Origin: Castellaniella sp034674885
Lineage (GTDB): Bacteria > Pseudomonadota > Gammaproteobacteria > Burkholderiales > Burkholderiaceae_B
Assembly (NCBI RefSeq): GCF_034674885.1
Contig: NZ_JAUCDS010000012.1
Coordinates: 17,506-81,505 of the forward strand
Direction of reading: 5' to 3'
DNA: 64,000 nt
Of this stretch, positions 1 through 7,793 are shown piece by piece. The notes under the pieces were generated by a model that was given only the letters and a program-made list of their open reading frames with translations, made no database searches and was not told where the DNA came from. Positions within the stretch are counted from its first letter, which is position 1, and each line of letters begins with the position of its first letter. The translations under genes were made by a program, and so were the position numbers.

Positions 1-114
1 TTCGATGTGCCGCAACCGCATGAGGATGCCTGGTGGAAACGGGGTGGGGCTGAGCTGCGAAGGCCGGCAAATGCGCGGATTGGACGCCCGACAGCCAAGC
101 AGTATAGAGCATAG
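1..114 (+). CDS. 3' end of an unidentified CDS (partial)
   Basis: Frame 1 is open from the first base to a TAG at 112-114 and encodes a 37-residue C-terminal tail with a WWKRGG stretch and a basic end (GRPTAKQYRA). A strong terminator-like hairpin follows 45 bases later, as expected if a transcription unit ends here. I do not recognise the family, and with no upstream sequence the coding call rests only on the open frame and the downstream terminator. Confidence 0.4.
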   Translation, partial: FDVPQPHEDAWWKRGGAELRRPANARIGRPTAKQYRA

Positions 115-158
115 CCTGCCGTTATGGGACCCCGTGAAATTGCTATTTGTTGGAAGGT

Positions 159-197
159 GGCGATCTGCCGATAATGTGCAGATCGCCTTGTTGTTTT
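159..197 (+). terminator. Rho-independent terminator
   Basis: Perfect 10-bp stem GGCGATCTGC (159-168) and GCAGATCGCC (178-187) with a 9-base loop, followed by the T-rich tail TTGTTGTTTT. It separates the partial gene at 1-114 from the amino-acid transporter operon. Confidence 0.8.
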
Positions 198-236
198 GCA
201 GCATGGTGCTGAGGATGACAAAATGAGTACACTAGC

Positions 237-266
237 GGGCGCCTGCCGCACCCTTGGCAGGTGCCC
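237..266 (+). promoter_or_regulatory. Hairpin in the leader of the amino-acid ABC operon
   Basis: GGGCGCCTGCC (237-247) pairs with GGCAGGTGCCC (256-266) over 11 positions with one G-U pair and an 8-base loop. It lies about 55 bases upstream of the gltI start and has no T-run, so it looks more like a leader structure than a terminator. Its role is unknown. Confidence 0.4.
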
Positions 267-320
267 GTCGCCGTCAAGACCGACGGAATATCAATTACAA
301 CGGGCTTCTTAGGAGGAATC

Positions 321-1226
321 ATGAAAATATTGCCTATCATTCTGGCGACGACTGTTGCAGTAGCAGGGATGACCACTGCCCAGGCTGAAACCAGCCGGAT
401 CGACAAGATCAAATCCACGGGTGAACTGACGCTCGGGTATCGCGAATCATCGATCCCGTTTTCCTATCTGGATGACAACCAGAAGCCCGTCGGTTATTCC
501 ATGGACATCTGCTACGGCATTGCCGATGCCCTGAAGAAAGACCTGAACCTGCCCAGCCTGAAGATCAAGCTGGTGTCCGTGACTTCCTCCACGCGGATCC
601 CGCTGGTGGCCAACGGCACGGTGGACATCTCCTGCGGTTCCGCCACCAACAACGCCCAGCGCCAGGAACAGGTTGCCTTCGCGCCCACCACTTTCGTGAC
701 GGCCACGCGCTTTGCCGCCCTGAAAGCCTCGAATCTGAAGGACCTGGCTGACTTCAAGGGCAAGACCGTCGTTTCCACGTCGGGCACCAGCAACCTGAAA
801 TGGCTGACCCAGACCAATGCCGATCAGAACCTGGGTATGCGCATCATCCCGGCAAAGGATCACTCCGAAGCCTTCCTGACGGTGGCCAATGGCCGCGCCA
901 CGGCTTTCTTCATGGATGACATCCTGCTGGCCGGCCTGGTTGCCAACTCCCAGAATGCCGGCGACTGGATGATCAGCGAAAAGGCCTACACGATCGAACC
1001 CTACGGCATGATCGAACCCAAGGGCGACCCGAAGTTCAAGACCGCAGTGGACGATGCCGTCAAGGCCATGATGAAGGACGGCAAGATCGACGCGCTGTAC
1101 AAGAAATGGTTCACGTCGCCGATTCCGCCCAAGAACATCAACCTGAACTGGCCGATGACTGCTGAACTGAAGAACGTCATCGCGCATCCCACCGATTCGC
1201 CCGATCCCGCCGACTACAAGAAGTAA
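321..1226 (+). CDS. gltI: Amino-acid ABC transporter periplasmic binding protein (glutamate/aspartate type)
   Basis: 301-residue periplasmic solute-binding protein of the SBP_bac_3 family; it captures an amino acid, probably glutamate/aspartate, and delivers it to the membrane permease. The first 21 residues form a signal peptide ending in AQA. The mature protein starts ETSRIDKIKSTGELTLGYRE, with the family's Y/R ligand-pocket start, and has the later SCGSATNN segment. The ATG at 321 is chosen because AGGAGG lies directly upstream at 311-316. It is the first gene of an operon with two permeases and an ATPase (through 3547). Substrate specificity is inferred from overall similarity to the GltIJKL type; other polar amino acids are possible. 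Confidence 0.88.
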   Translation: MKILPIILATTVAVAGMTTAQAETSRIDKIKSTGELTLGYRESSIPFSYLDDNQKPVGYSMDICYGIADALKKDLNLPSLKIKLVSVTSSTRIPLVANGTVDISCGSATNNAQRQEQVAFAPTTFVTATRFAALKASNLKDLADFKGKTVVSTSGTSNLKWLTQTNADQNLGMRIIPAKDHSEAFLTVANGRATAFFMDDILLAGLVANSQNAGDWMISEKAYTIEPYGMIEPKGDPKFKTAVDDAVKAMMKDGKIDALYKKWFTSPIPPKNINLNWPMTAELKNVIAHPTDSPDPADYKK

Positions 1227-1259
1227 TCCGTAGTCCTTAGGGAAACACTGCGAAAGTGG

Positions 1260-1293
1260 CGGCACCTCCCGGGCTCAGCACGGAGAGGTGCCG
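1260..1293 (+). other. Intercistronic stem-loop between gltI and gltJ
   Basis: CGGCACCTC (1260-1268) pairs with GAGGTGCCG (1285-1293), a perfect 9-bp stem with no long T-run. Such hairpins after binding-protein genes often protect the upstream message or partly terminate transcription, giving more binding protein than permease. That function is inferred from position. Confidence 0.5.
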
Positions 1294-1356
1294 TTTGCGT
1301 CACAGGCGTCACCGGATGCGATCTTCGCATGCGGTGGCGGCTCACAGGATATCCAT

Positions 1357-2097
1357 ATGAATTACCACTGGAACTGGCTGATTTTCTGGGCGGACGCCCC
1401 TGATGGCACCGGGACCTACCTGCACACCCTGATCCGGGGTGCCTACTGGACCCTGGGCGTGTCGGCGCTGGCCTGGATCATCGCCCTGGCCGTCGGCGTC
1501 GTCGTCGGGGTCATGCGTACGACCCGCATCGGCTGGATCGAGCGCATCTGCGCCGGATATGTCGAAATCTTCCGCAACGTGCCGCTGCTGGTACAGATGT
1601 TCTTGTGGTATTTCGTCTTCCCCGAAATCGTGCCCAAGGCGCTGGGCGACGCAATCAAGCAGGCCGACCCGGTCTGGAGCACCTTCTGGACGGCAACCAT
1701 CTGCCTGGGCTTGTTCACCTCGTCCCGGATCGCGGAACAGGTGCGGGCCGGCATCACGGCGCTGCCGCTGGGGCAGAACATGGCGGGTACCGCCCTGGGC
1801 CTGACCCGGGCGCAGGTCTATCGCTACGTGCTGCTGCCCATGACGGTGCGCATCATCATGCCGCCGCTCACCTCCGAGGCCCTGAACCTGATCAAGAACT
1901 CGTCCATCGCCTTCACCATCGGCCTGCTGGAAATCACCGGGGCTGCCCGTTCCATGCAGGAATTTTCATTCCAGATTTTCGAAAGCTTCACGGCTGCCAC
2001 CATTCTGTACCTGATCATCAATCTGGTGGTCGTGGTGCTGATGCGCCTGATCGAAAAATGGATCAGCGTGCCGGGCTTCATCGGCACCAAGCGCTAA
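1357..2097 (+). CDS. gltJ: Amino-acid ABC transporter permease (GltJ type)
   Basis: 246-residue inner-membrane permease of the HisMQ family, the same length as Escherichia coli GltJ. It has five or so hydrophobic helices and the cytoplasmic ATPase-docking (EAA) loop around GITALPLGQNMAGTALGLT. The ATG at 1357 begins MNYHWNWLIFW, typical of GltJ; an in-frame start further upstream would add a non-conserved stretch. It is followed after 10 bases by the second permease, with which it should form the heterodimeric channel. Confidence 0.88.
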   Translation: MNYHWNWLIFWADAPDGTGTYLHTLIRGAYWTLGVSALAWIIALAVGVVVGVMRTTRIGWIERICAGYVEIFRNVPLLVQMFLWYFVFPEIVPKALGDAIKQADPVWSTFWTATICLGLFTSSRIAEQVRAGITALPLGQNMAGTALGLTRAQVYRYVLLPMTVRIIMPPLTSEALNLIKNSSIAFTIGLLEITGAARSMQEFSFQIFESFTAATILYLIINLVVVVLMRLIEKWISVPGFIGTKR

Positions 2098-2107
2098 GGG
2101 GGCCACC

Positions 2108-2797
2108 ATGTTCGGATTCGATTTTGAAGTCATCTGGCGCACGCTGCCCTATGTGCTGGGCACGGGCCTGGTGTTCACGGTCAAGCTGACCGTGATCGCC
2201 ACGATCGGTGCCGTGATCCTGGGCACCCTGATGGCCATGATGCGGCTGTCGTCCAACCGGGTGATCTCCGGGGTGGCCGGGTTCTACGTCAACCTGATGC
2301 GTGCGTTGCCGCTGATCCTGATCATTTTCTGGTTCTATTTCCTGGTGCCCTACATCATCGGTTGGGTGACCGGCGCGGGTCGGCCGATTGCCGTGGGCGG
2401 GTTCACGTCGGCGTTGATCACTTTCATTTTGTTCGAGGCTGCGTATTTCTGCGAAATCATGCGGGCCGGCATCCAGTCGATTCCTTTCGGCCAGGTTGGG
2501 GCTGGGTACGCCCTGGGCCTGAACTACTGGCAGGTCATGGGCCAGATCGTGCTGCCGCAGGCGTTTCGCAACATGACGCCGGTGCTGCTGACGCAGATGA
2601 TCGTGCTGTTCCAGGATACGTCCCTGGTCTATGTGCTGTCCCTGACCGACTTCCTGGGCGCCGCCAACAACATCGCGCAGCGCGACGGCCGTATGGTGGA
2701 AATGTTCATCTTCGCCGCCGTCGTCTACTTCCTTATTTCGTATATTGCATCCCGCTCGGTCAAACGGCTGGAGCGCCGCATCGCCATCGTGCGCTAA
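2108..2797 (+). CDS. gltK: Amino-acid ABC transporter permease (GltK type)
   Basis: 229-residue HisMQ-family permease, second half of the membrane channel. It begins MFGFDFEVIWRTLPYVLGTG and contains the EAA docking loop GIQSIPFGQVGAGYALGLN, then the typical C-terminal basic tail RSVKRLERRIAIVR. GGGGCCACC precedes the ATG. It sits 10 bases after gltJ and 15 bases before the ATPase gene, so all are probably translated from one message. Confidence 0.88.
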   Translation: MFGFDFEVIWRTLPYVLGTGLVFTVKLTVIATIGAVILGTLMAMMRLSSNRVISGVAGFYVNLMRALPLILIIFWFYFLVPYIIGWVTGAGRPIAVGGFTSALITFILFEAAYFCEIMRAGIQSIPFGQVGAGYALGLNYWQVMGQIVLPQAFRNMTPVLLTQMIVLFQDTSLVYVLSLTDFLGAANNIAQRDGRMVEMFIFAAVVYFLISYIASRSVKRLERRIAIVR

Positions 2798-2812
2798 GGG
2801 CAGGAGTTATTC

Positions 2813-3547
2813 ATGATTGAATTCAAGAACGTCAGCAAATGGTATGGGTCCTTTCAAGTCCTGACGGATTGTTCGACGTCGGTCTCCAAGGGCGAAGTCG
2901 TGGTGATCTGCGGTCCGTCGGGTTCGGGGAAGTCCACCCTGATCAAGACCGCCAATGCGCTGGAACCCTTCCAGAAGGGTGAGATCTTCATCGACGGGGT
3001 GTCGGTGGGCGCAGCAGGCACCAATCTGCCGAAACTGCGCTCGCGCATCGGCATGGTCTTCCAGCACTTCGAACTGTTCCCCCACCTGTCGGTCATGCGC
3101 AATCTGACCCTGGCGCAGATGAAAGTCCTGGGCCGCTCGGAATCGGACGCCAATGAACGTGGTCGGCTCCTGCTGGATCGCGTCGGTCTCAGCGCCCACA
3201 TCGACAAGTACCCCGGCCAGCTGTCCGGCGGCCAGCAGCAGCGTGTCGCGATCGCACGGGCCTTGGCCATGGACCCTATGGCCATGCTGTTCGACGAACC
3301 CACCTCGGCGCTGGACCCGGAAATGGTCAACGAGGTGCTGGATGTGATGGTGGACCTGGCCAAGGAAGGCATGACCATGATGGTCGTGACCCACGAAATG
3401 GGCTTTGCCCGCAGCGTGGCCGACCGGGTGATCTTCATGGATCAGGGCGCCATCATCGAGGACTGCAAAAAGGACGAATTCTTCGGCGACCCCGAAGCCC
3501 GTTCCGATCGCGCCAAACACTTCCTGTCGAAGATCCTGCACCACTGA
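2813..3547 (+). CDS. gltL: Amino-acid ABC transporter ATP-binding protein
   Basis: 244-residue ATPase that powers the importer. All ABC motifs are intact: Walker A GPSGSGKST, Q-loop region GMVFQHFELFPHL, signature LSGGQQQRVAIARAL, Walker B AMLFDEPTSALDPE and the switch histidine in VVTHEM. The length matches E. coli GltL (241 residues). GGCAGGAG lies ahead of the ATG at 2813. It is the last gene of the transporter operon; a short terminator-like hairpin follows at 3563. Confidence 0.93.
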   Translation: MIEFKNVSKWYGSFQVLTDCSTSVSKGEVVVICGPSGSGKSTLIKTANALEPFQKGEIFIDGVSVGAAGTNLPKLRSRIGMVFQHFELFPHLSVMRNLTLAQMKVLGRSESDANERGRLLLDRVGLSAHIDKYPGQLSGGQQQRVAIARALAMDPMAMLFDEPTSALDPEMVNEVLDVMVDLAKEGMTMMVVTHEMGFARSVADRVIFMDQGAIIEDCKKDEFFGDPEARSDRAKHFLSKILHH

Positions 3548-3562
3548 TGGTGCATATTGAGA

Positions 3563-3594
3563 GTCGCCTGCGCAGCGTGGGGGCGACCTTTTTG
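3563..3594 (+). terminator. Possible terminator after gltL
   Basis: GTCGCC (3563-3568) pairs with GGCGAC (3582-3587), followed by CTTTTTG. The stem is only six base pairs but has a T-run and sits directly behind the operon. Confidence 0.5.
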
Positions 3595-3662
3595 CCGCCG
3601 GGCCGCCCCCAGGCAAAAACGCCCCCTCGGGGGGCAGCAAGCCGAAGGCGCAGCGTGGGGGT
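3571..3662 (+). repeat. GC-rich intergenic repeat element
   Basis: The 13-mer CGCAGCGTGGGGG occurs twice (3571-3583 and 3650-3662) around a hairpin GCCCCC-TC-GGGGGGC (about 3621-3636). Elements of this kind (CCCCTCGGGGGGCAGC... GCAGCGTGGGGG) are, to my knowledge, dispersed in Alcaligenaceae intergenic regions. Dispersal in this genome cannot be tested from one window. Confidence 0.45.
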
Positions 3663-3695
3663 TCCCCCTTCCTCTTACTTTTGAAGGTGCAATTC

Positions 3696-4562
3696 ATGAT
3701 TCCCGGTGTCGACAATGACAGCATTGTCTATCTGAATGGCGAGTACGTCCGGCTGGGCGATGCCAAGATCTCGGTCCTGGACCGGGGTTTCATTTTTGGC
3801 GACGGCATCTACGAAGTCGTCCCCTGCTATGGGGGCAAGCCCTTTCTGATGCAGAATCACCTGGCGCGCCTGGAGCGCAGCCTGAAAGCCATCCGCCTGG
3901 ATGCCGGGCGCAGCATCGCCGACTGGGAAAGCCTGGTGCGCGACATCCTGTCGCGGACGGACTCCCAGGGGGATTGCACGGTATACCTGCAGGTCACGCG
4001 CGGCGTGGCCAAGCGGGATCATGGCTTTCCGGCCAGTAGCCAGGCCACGGTCTTTTGCATGGTGTCGCCGCTCAAGCGCCCTGATGCGCACAAACGCGAA
4101 CACGGCATGACGGCGGTCAGCATGCCTGACGAACGCTGGCTGCACTGCGAGATCAAATCCGTGTCCCTGCTGGGCAATGTGCTGGCCAAACAGCATGCGA
4201 CGGACGCGGGCGTGGACGAAGTCCTGCAGTTTCGCAACGGCAACCTGTCCGAGGGCTCGTCCTGCAATATCTGGGTGGTCAAAGACGGTGTGATGTGCGC
4301 GCCGGTGCGCGACCACTTGATCCTGGAAGGCATCCGCTACGGGTTCCTGGAACAGCTGGCGACCGACAATGGGATTCGCTTCGAGTCCCGGCCCATCACC
4401 CAGGCCGAGGTCGCCGAGGCCGACGAGCTGATGCTGTCCTCGGCCACCAAGGAAATCCTGCCGATCACGCAGTACGACGGCCGTCCTGTGGGTTCAGGCA
4501 AACCCGGTCCGGTATATGCCCGCTTGCGGGCCGCCTACGATCAGGCCATCGCCGCCCTGTGA
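3696..4562 (+). CDS. dat: D-amino-acid aminotransferase (class IV PLP transaminase)
   Basis: 288-residue class IV aminotransferase that interconverts D-alanine and D-glutamate with their keto acids in the cytosol. Visible family features are VYLNGEY-type N-terminus (IVYLNGEYVRLGDAKISVLD), RGFIFGDGIYEVVPCY, the catalytic PLP lysine in LHCEIKSVSLLGNVLAK, the EGSSCNIWVVKDG phosphate-cup motif and LMLSSATKEILPI. The ATG at 3696 is preferred over an upstream TTG at 3681 because GAAGGTG lies 7 bases before it. Branched-chain aminotransferase is the main alternative, but the HCEIKS context favours D-amino-acid transaminase. Confidence 0.85.
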   Translation: MIPGVDNDSIVYLNGEYVRLGDAKISVLDRGFIFGDGIYEVVPCYGGKPFLMQNHLARLERSLKAIRLDAGRSIADWESLVRDILSRTDSQGDCTVYLQVTRGVAKRDHGFPASSQATVFCMVSPLKRPDAHKREHGMTAVSMPDERWLHCEIKSVSLLGNVLAKQHATDAGVDEVLQFRNGNLSEGSSCNIWVVKDGVMCAPVRDHLILEGIRYGFLEQLATDNGIRFESRPITQAEVAEADELMLSSATKEILPITQYDGRPVGSGKPGPVYARLRAAYDQAIAAL

Positions 4563-4581
4563 TCCGACTGCAGGGCGGGCG

Positions 4582-6102
4582 TCAGTCCGCCTGCATCTGC
4601 TCCGACCACCAGACGAACTGATTCTTGCCGGCGTTTTTCGCCGCGTACATGGCGGTGTCGGCCCGGCCGATCAGGGCGTCCAGGTCGGTGCCGTGCGTGG
4701 GGTACAGCACGGCGCCGATGCTGGCGGAAATGGCTACTTCGGTGCCGCTCAGGTCGAAGGGCTGGCAGAGCGCCTGCAGGACATTGTGGATGATGCGCTC
4801 TGCATCTTCCCGGGTGTGCAGATTGCCCAGCACGATGGCGAATTCATCACCGCCGAAGCGCGCCACCGTGTCTTCGGATGTTGCCCGGACGTGGCGTTTC
4901 AGCCGTCGGGCCACCTGCAGCAGCAGATCGTCTCCCCGGGCGTGGCCGTGGTGGTCGTTCACTCCTTTGAAGCCGTCCAGATCCAGGTACAGGATGGCGG
5001 CCCAGGTGCCGTGGCGGCGGGCGGATTCCAGGGTCCGCATGCAGCGTTCCTGAAACAGGACACGGTTGGCCAGCCCCGTCAGGGGGTCGTGCCGGGCAGC
5101 GTGCGCCTGGCCGGCCTCGCTGATCTGCAGGGCCAGGGTGATGGCCCGCTGGCGCGCCATGCCCAGAATCACGGCGGTGGCGAAGCACAGGATCAGGGCC
5201 GAGGATGCGCCCGCAGCCAGCAGGTAGCCGGTACGCCGATGCAAGGACGAGGCGATGGCCTCGTCGTAGGCGGTGCCGACCACGGCCATCAGGGGGTAGT
5301 CGCCCAGCGTGCGGTAGCTGATGATGCGCCGGATCCCGTCCGGTTCGCCGTCATCCACGAAATTGCCCGTCGGTTGGGTGGCGTGGCGGATGAACCACGG
5401 CAGGGCGCGGGCATCCTGGTTGAAGCTGACCTCGCCGCCGATATTGCGGCCGCGCGTGTAGCCGTCCAGCCCGGTGACCCCCAGCAATCCGTGCGCGCCC
5501 AGGTCGGCCTGCTGATAGAAGCTGGTCAGATAGGCCGGGTCGATCGCCATGACGACCACGCCGCCGAAGCTTCCGTCCGGCAAGGTGATCCGCAATGACA
5601 GCGGAATACGCCATTCCCCCGATACCCGGCCCAGGACAGGGCGGCTGATGAACAGCGTGTCATGGGCGTTGTCGCGTTGGGCCAGGAAGAAATTCCGGTC
5701 TGCATAGTTGACGTCGGGCGAGGTGTCCTGGGTGCTGGCGATGATCGCGCCCTGTGCATCCACCACACTGATGATGGTGAAGATGTCTTCGCGTATCACC
5801 TGCCGCTGGACCCAGCCGCGCAGATCGGGAGGTTTGCCATACCGCAGATAGCCTTCGCGGGTGAAGGCGGCTACCTGTTCTGCGGCCTTGAGCGTGCGAA
5901 AGATATCTTGCTCGAAGGCAATGGTCAGGTTGGAATTGGCCCGCATGGCGGCGTTGATCGCCTGTTCGCGTTCGCTGCCGATACGCTGCTGCACGGCCAG
6001 CCAAAGGGCGCTCAGGAGGGCCAGGCACAACAATGTGATGGCCAGGCATAGCGGCTTGTTGAACGCGTAGCGCTGCTCGGCGGAACCCATGATGCGGATC
6101 AT
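4582..6102 (-). CDS. Membrane diguanylate cyclase with periplasmic dCache-like sensor
   Basis: 506-residue sensor enzyme predicted to make cyclic di-GMP from two GTP. Order: short cytoplasmic N-terminus, TM1 about residues 17-36, a large periplasmic PDC/dCache-like sensor about 40-280, TM2 about 285-312, then a GGDEF domain to the end. The active-site loop is intact (RFGGDEFAIVLGN). The inhibitory I-site is degenerate: the RxxD position reads TSED. The domain also shows DPLTGLANRVLF and the DLDGFKGVND metal-binding stretch. The start at 6102 has no clear ribosome binding site; ATG at 6090 is an alternative. It is convergent with dat and divergent from ilvA. The ligand is unknown. Confidence 0.87.
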   Translation of the reverse strand: MIRIMGSAEQRYAFNKPLCLAITLLCLALLSALWLAVQQRIGSEREQAINAAMRANSNLTIAFEQDIFRTLKAAEQVAAFTREGYLRYGKPPDLRGWVQRQVIREDIFTIISVVDAQGAIIASTQDTSPDVNYADRNFFLAQRDNAHDTLFISRPVLGRVSGEWRIPLSLRITLPDGSFGGVVVMAIDPAYLTSFYQQADLGAHGLLGVTGLDGYTRGRNIGGEVSFNQDARALPWFIRHATQPTGNFVDDGEPDGIRRIISYRTLGDYPLMAVVGTAYDEAIASSLHRRTGYLLAAGASSALILCFATAVILGMARQRAITLALQISEAGQAHAARHDPLTGLANRVLFQERCMRTLESARRHGTWAAILYLDLDGFKGVNDHHGHARGDDLLLQVARRLKRHVRATSEDTVARFGGDEFAIVLGNLHTREDAERIIHNVLQALCQPFDLSGTEVAISASIGAVLYPTHGTDLDALIGRADTAMYAAKNAGKNQFVWWSEQMQAD

Positions 6103-6260
6103 TGATGCGAGATAGTTGTGCCACTGTACCGGTCCCGGAGATTTTCGTCGAGCCTTGGCCCAGGGGCCTGTCGCCGCCGAGTGGCGTGATCCCGGCGCTG
6201 TCCGGGAAGACCTGGCCCTGTGATATTCTTTTTAGCTTCCTTCACCACCTTTTGCGTGCC

Positions 6261-7769
6261 ATGTCCGTCGATTATCTGAAGCGCATTCTGACGTCCAAAG
6301 TCTATGACGTCGCCCATGAAACCCCTCTGGACCTGGCCCCCCGAATCAGCAAGCGTATCGGCAACACGGTGCTGCTCAAGCGCGAGGACACCCAGCCGGT
6401 GTTCAGTTTCAAGCTGCGTGGCGCCTACAACAAGATGGCGCACCTCAGCGTCGACGAGCTCAAGCGCGGGGTGATCGCGGCGTCTGCCGGCAATCATGCC
6501 CAGGGGGTGGCGCTGGCCGCCAGCCGCCTGAAATGCCGGGCGGTGATCGTCATGCCGGTGACGACACCCCTGGTCAAGATCGATGCGGTGCGGGCTTTGG
6601 GTGGCGAGGTCGTGCTGTTTGGCGACAGTTTCACCGAGGCGGCTGAGCACGCGACCGAACTGCAGGCGCGCGATGGCCTGACCTTCGTGCATCCCTTCGA
6701 CGATCCGGACGTGATCGCGGGGCAGGGCACGGTGGGCATGGAAATCCTGCGCCAGCACCCAGGGCCGATCGATGCCGTGTTCGTGGCGATCGGCGGCGGC
6801 GGGTTGATCTCCGGGGTGGCCGCCTACATCAAGCAGCTGCGCCCCGATATCCAGGTGATTGGCGTGCAGACCGAGGATTCCGACGCCATGATCCGCAGCG
6901 TGCGGGCCGGGCGCCGGGTGCGCCTGAACGACGTCGGCCTGTTTTCCGACGGTACCGCCGTCAAGCAGGTTGGCCAGGAAACGTTCCGGATGGTGCGGGA
7001 ATACGTGGATGACTTCGTCACGGTCGATACGGATGCGATCTGCGCCGGCATCAAGGACGTCTTCCAGGACACGCGCAGCGTGCTGGAACCGGCCGGGGCT
7101 TTGGCGCTGGCCGGGGCCAAGCGCTATGCGGCCCAGCAGAAATGGAAGGGCAAGACCCTGGTGGCCATCACCTGCGGCGCCAACATGAACTTCGACCGCT
7201 TGCGCTTCGTGGCGGAACGCGCCGATGTGGGCGAAGCCCGCGAGGCGCTGTTCGCCATCACTCTGCCTGAAAAACGCGGCAGTTTCCTGCGACTGTGCGA
7301 AGCGGTCGGGCAGCGGGCCGTGACGGAATTCAACTACCGGATATCCGATGCCGAAAAGGCGCACGTCTATGTCGGGTTGCAGATCCGGTCCGAGCCTGAA
7401 ATCGAGAAACTGGCCGCGCATTTTCGCAAACTGGATTTCCCTACGCTGGATCTGACCGGCAACGAAATGGCCAAGACGCACTTGCGCTACATGGTGGGCG
7501 GTCATTCCGGCCTGGCCAAGCACGAAGTGCTCTACCGTTTCGAGTTTCCGGAACGCCCGGGCGCCCTGATGAAGTTCCTGGGCGCCATGAATCCCGACTG
7601 GAACATCAGCCTGTTCCATTACCGGAATCAGGGCGATGACTACGGCCGCATTCTGGTCGGCATCCAGGTGCCGCCGGATGACAAGAAAGCCTTCAAGGAT
7701 TTCCTGGCCACCCTGGGCTATCCGTACTGGAACGAGACGGACAATCCAGCGTATCAGTTGTTCCTGTAG
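6261..7769 (+). CDS. ilvA: Threonine ammonia-lyase, biosynthetic
   Basis: 502-residue PLP enzyme converting threonine to 2-oxobutanoate, the first step of isoleucine synthesis. The catalytic lysine is K51 in FSFKLRGAYNKM; SAGNHAQGVALAA and the glycine-rich IGGGGLISGVAAY phosphate loop follow. The C-terminal third (from about residue 330) carries two ACT-like regulatory domains for isoleucine/valine control, and total length matches E. coli IlvA (514). The start at 6261 (MSVDYLKRIL) is the family start; the upstream in-frame extension is not conserved-looking. No ilv leader peptide or attenuator was seen. Confidence 0.93.
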   Translation: MSVDYLKRILTSKVYDVAHETPLDLAPRISKRIGNTVLLKREDTQPVFSFKLRGAYNKMAHLSVDELKRGVIAASAGNHAQGVALAASRLKCRAVIVMPVTTPLVKIDAVRALGGEVVLFGDSFTEAAEHATELQARDGLTFVHPFDDPDVIAGQGTVGMEILRQHPGPIDAVFVAIGGGGLISGVAAYIKQLRPDIQVIGVQTEDSDAMIRSVRAGRRVRLNDVGLFSDGTAVKQVGQETFRMVREYVDDFVTVDTDAICAGIKDVFQDTRSVLEPAGALALAGAKRYAAQQKWKGKTLVAITCGANMNFDRLRFVAERADVGEAREALFAITLPEKRGSFLRLCEAVGQRAVTEFNYRISDAEKAHVYVGLQIRSEPEIEKLAAHFRKLDFPTLDLTGNEMAKTHLRYMVGGHSGLAKHEVLYRFEFPERPGALMKFLGAMNPDWNISLFHYRNQGDDYGRILVGIQVPPDDKKAFKDFLATLGYPYWNETDNPAYQLFL

Positions 7770-7793
7770 GCGGGTGCCGTTGCGCGTTTCCGG

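Noticed and set aside
5..226. 73-codon frame before the gltI operon
   Set aside because: It crosses the terminator at 159-197 and has no ribosome binding site; frame 1 gives a better coding reading to 114.
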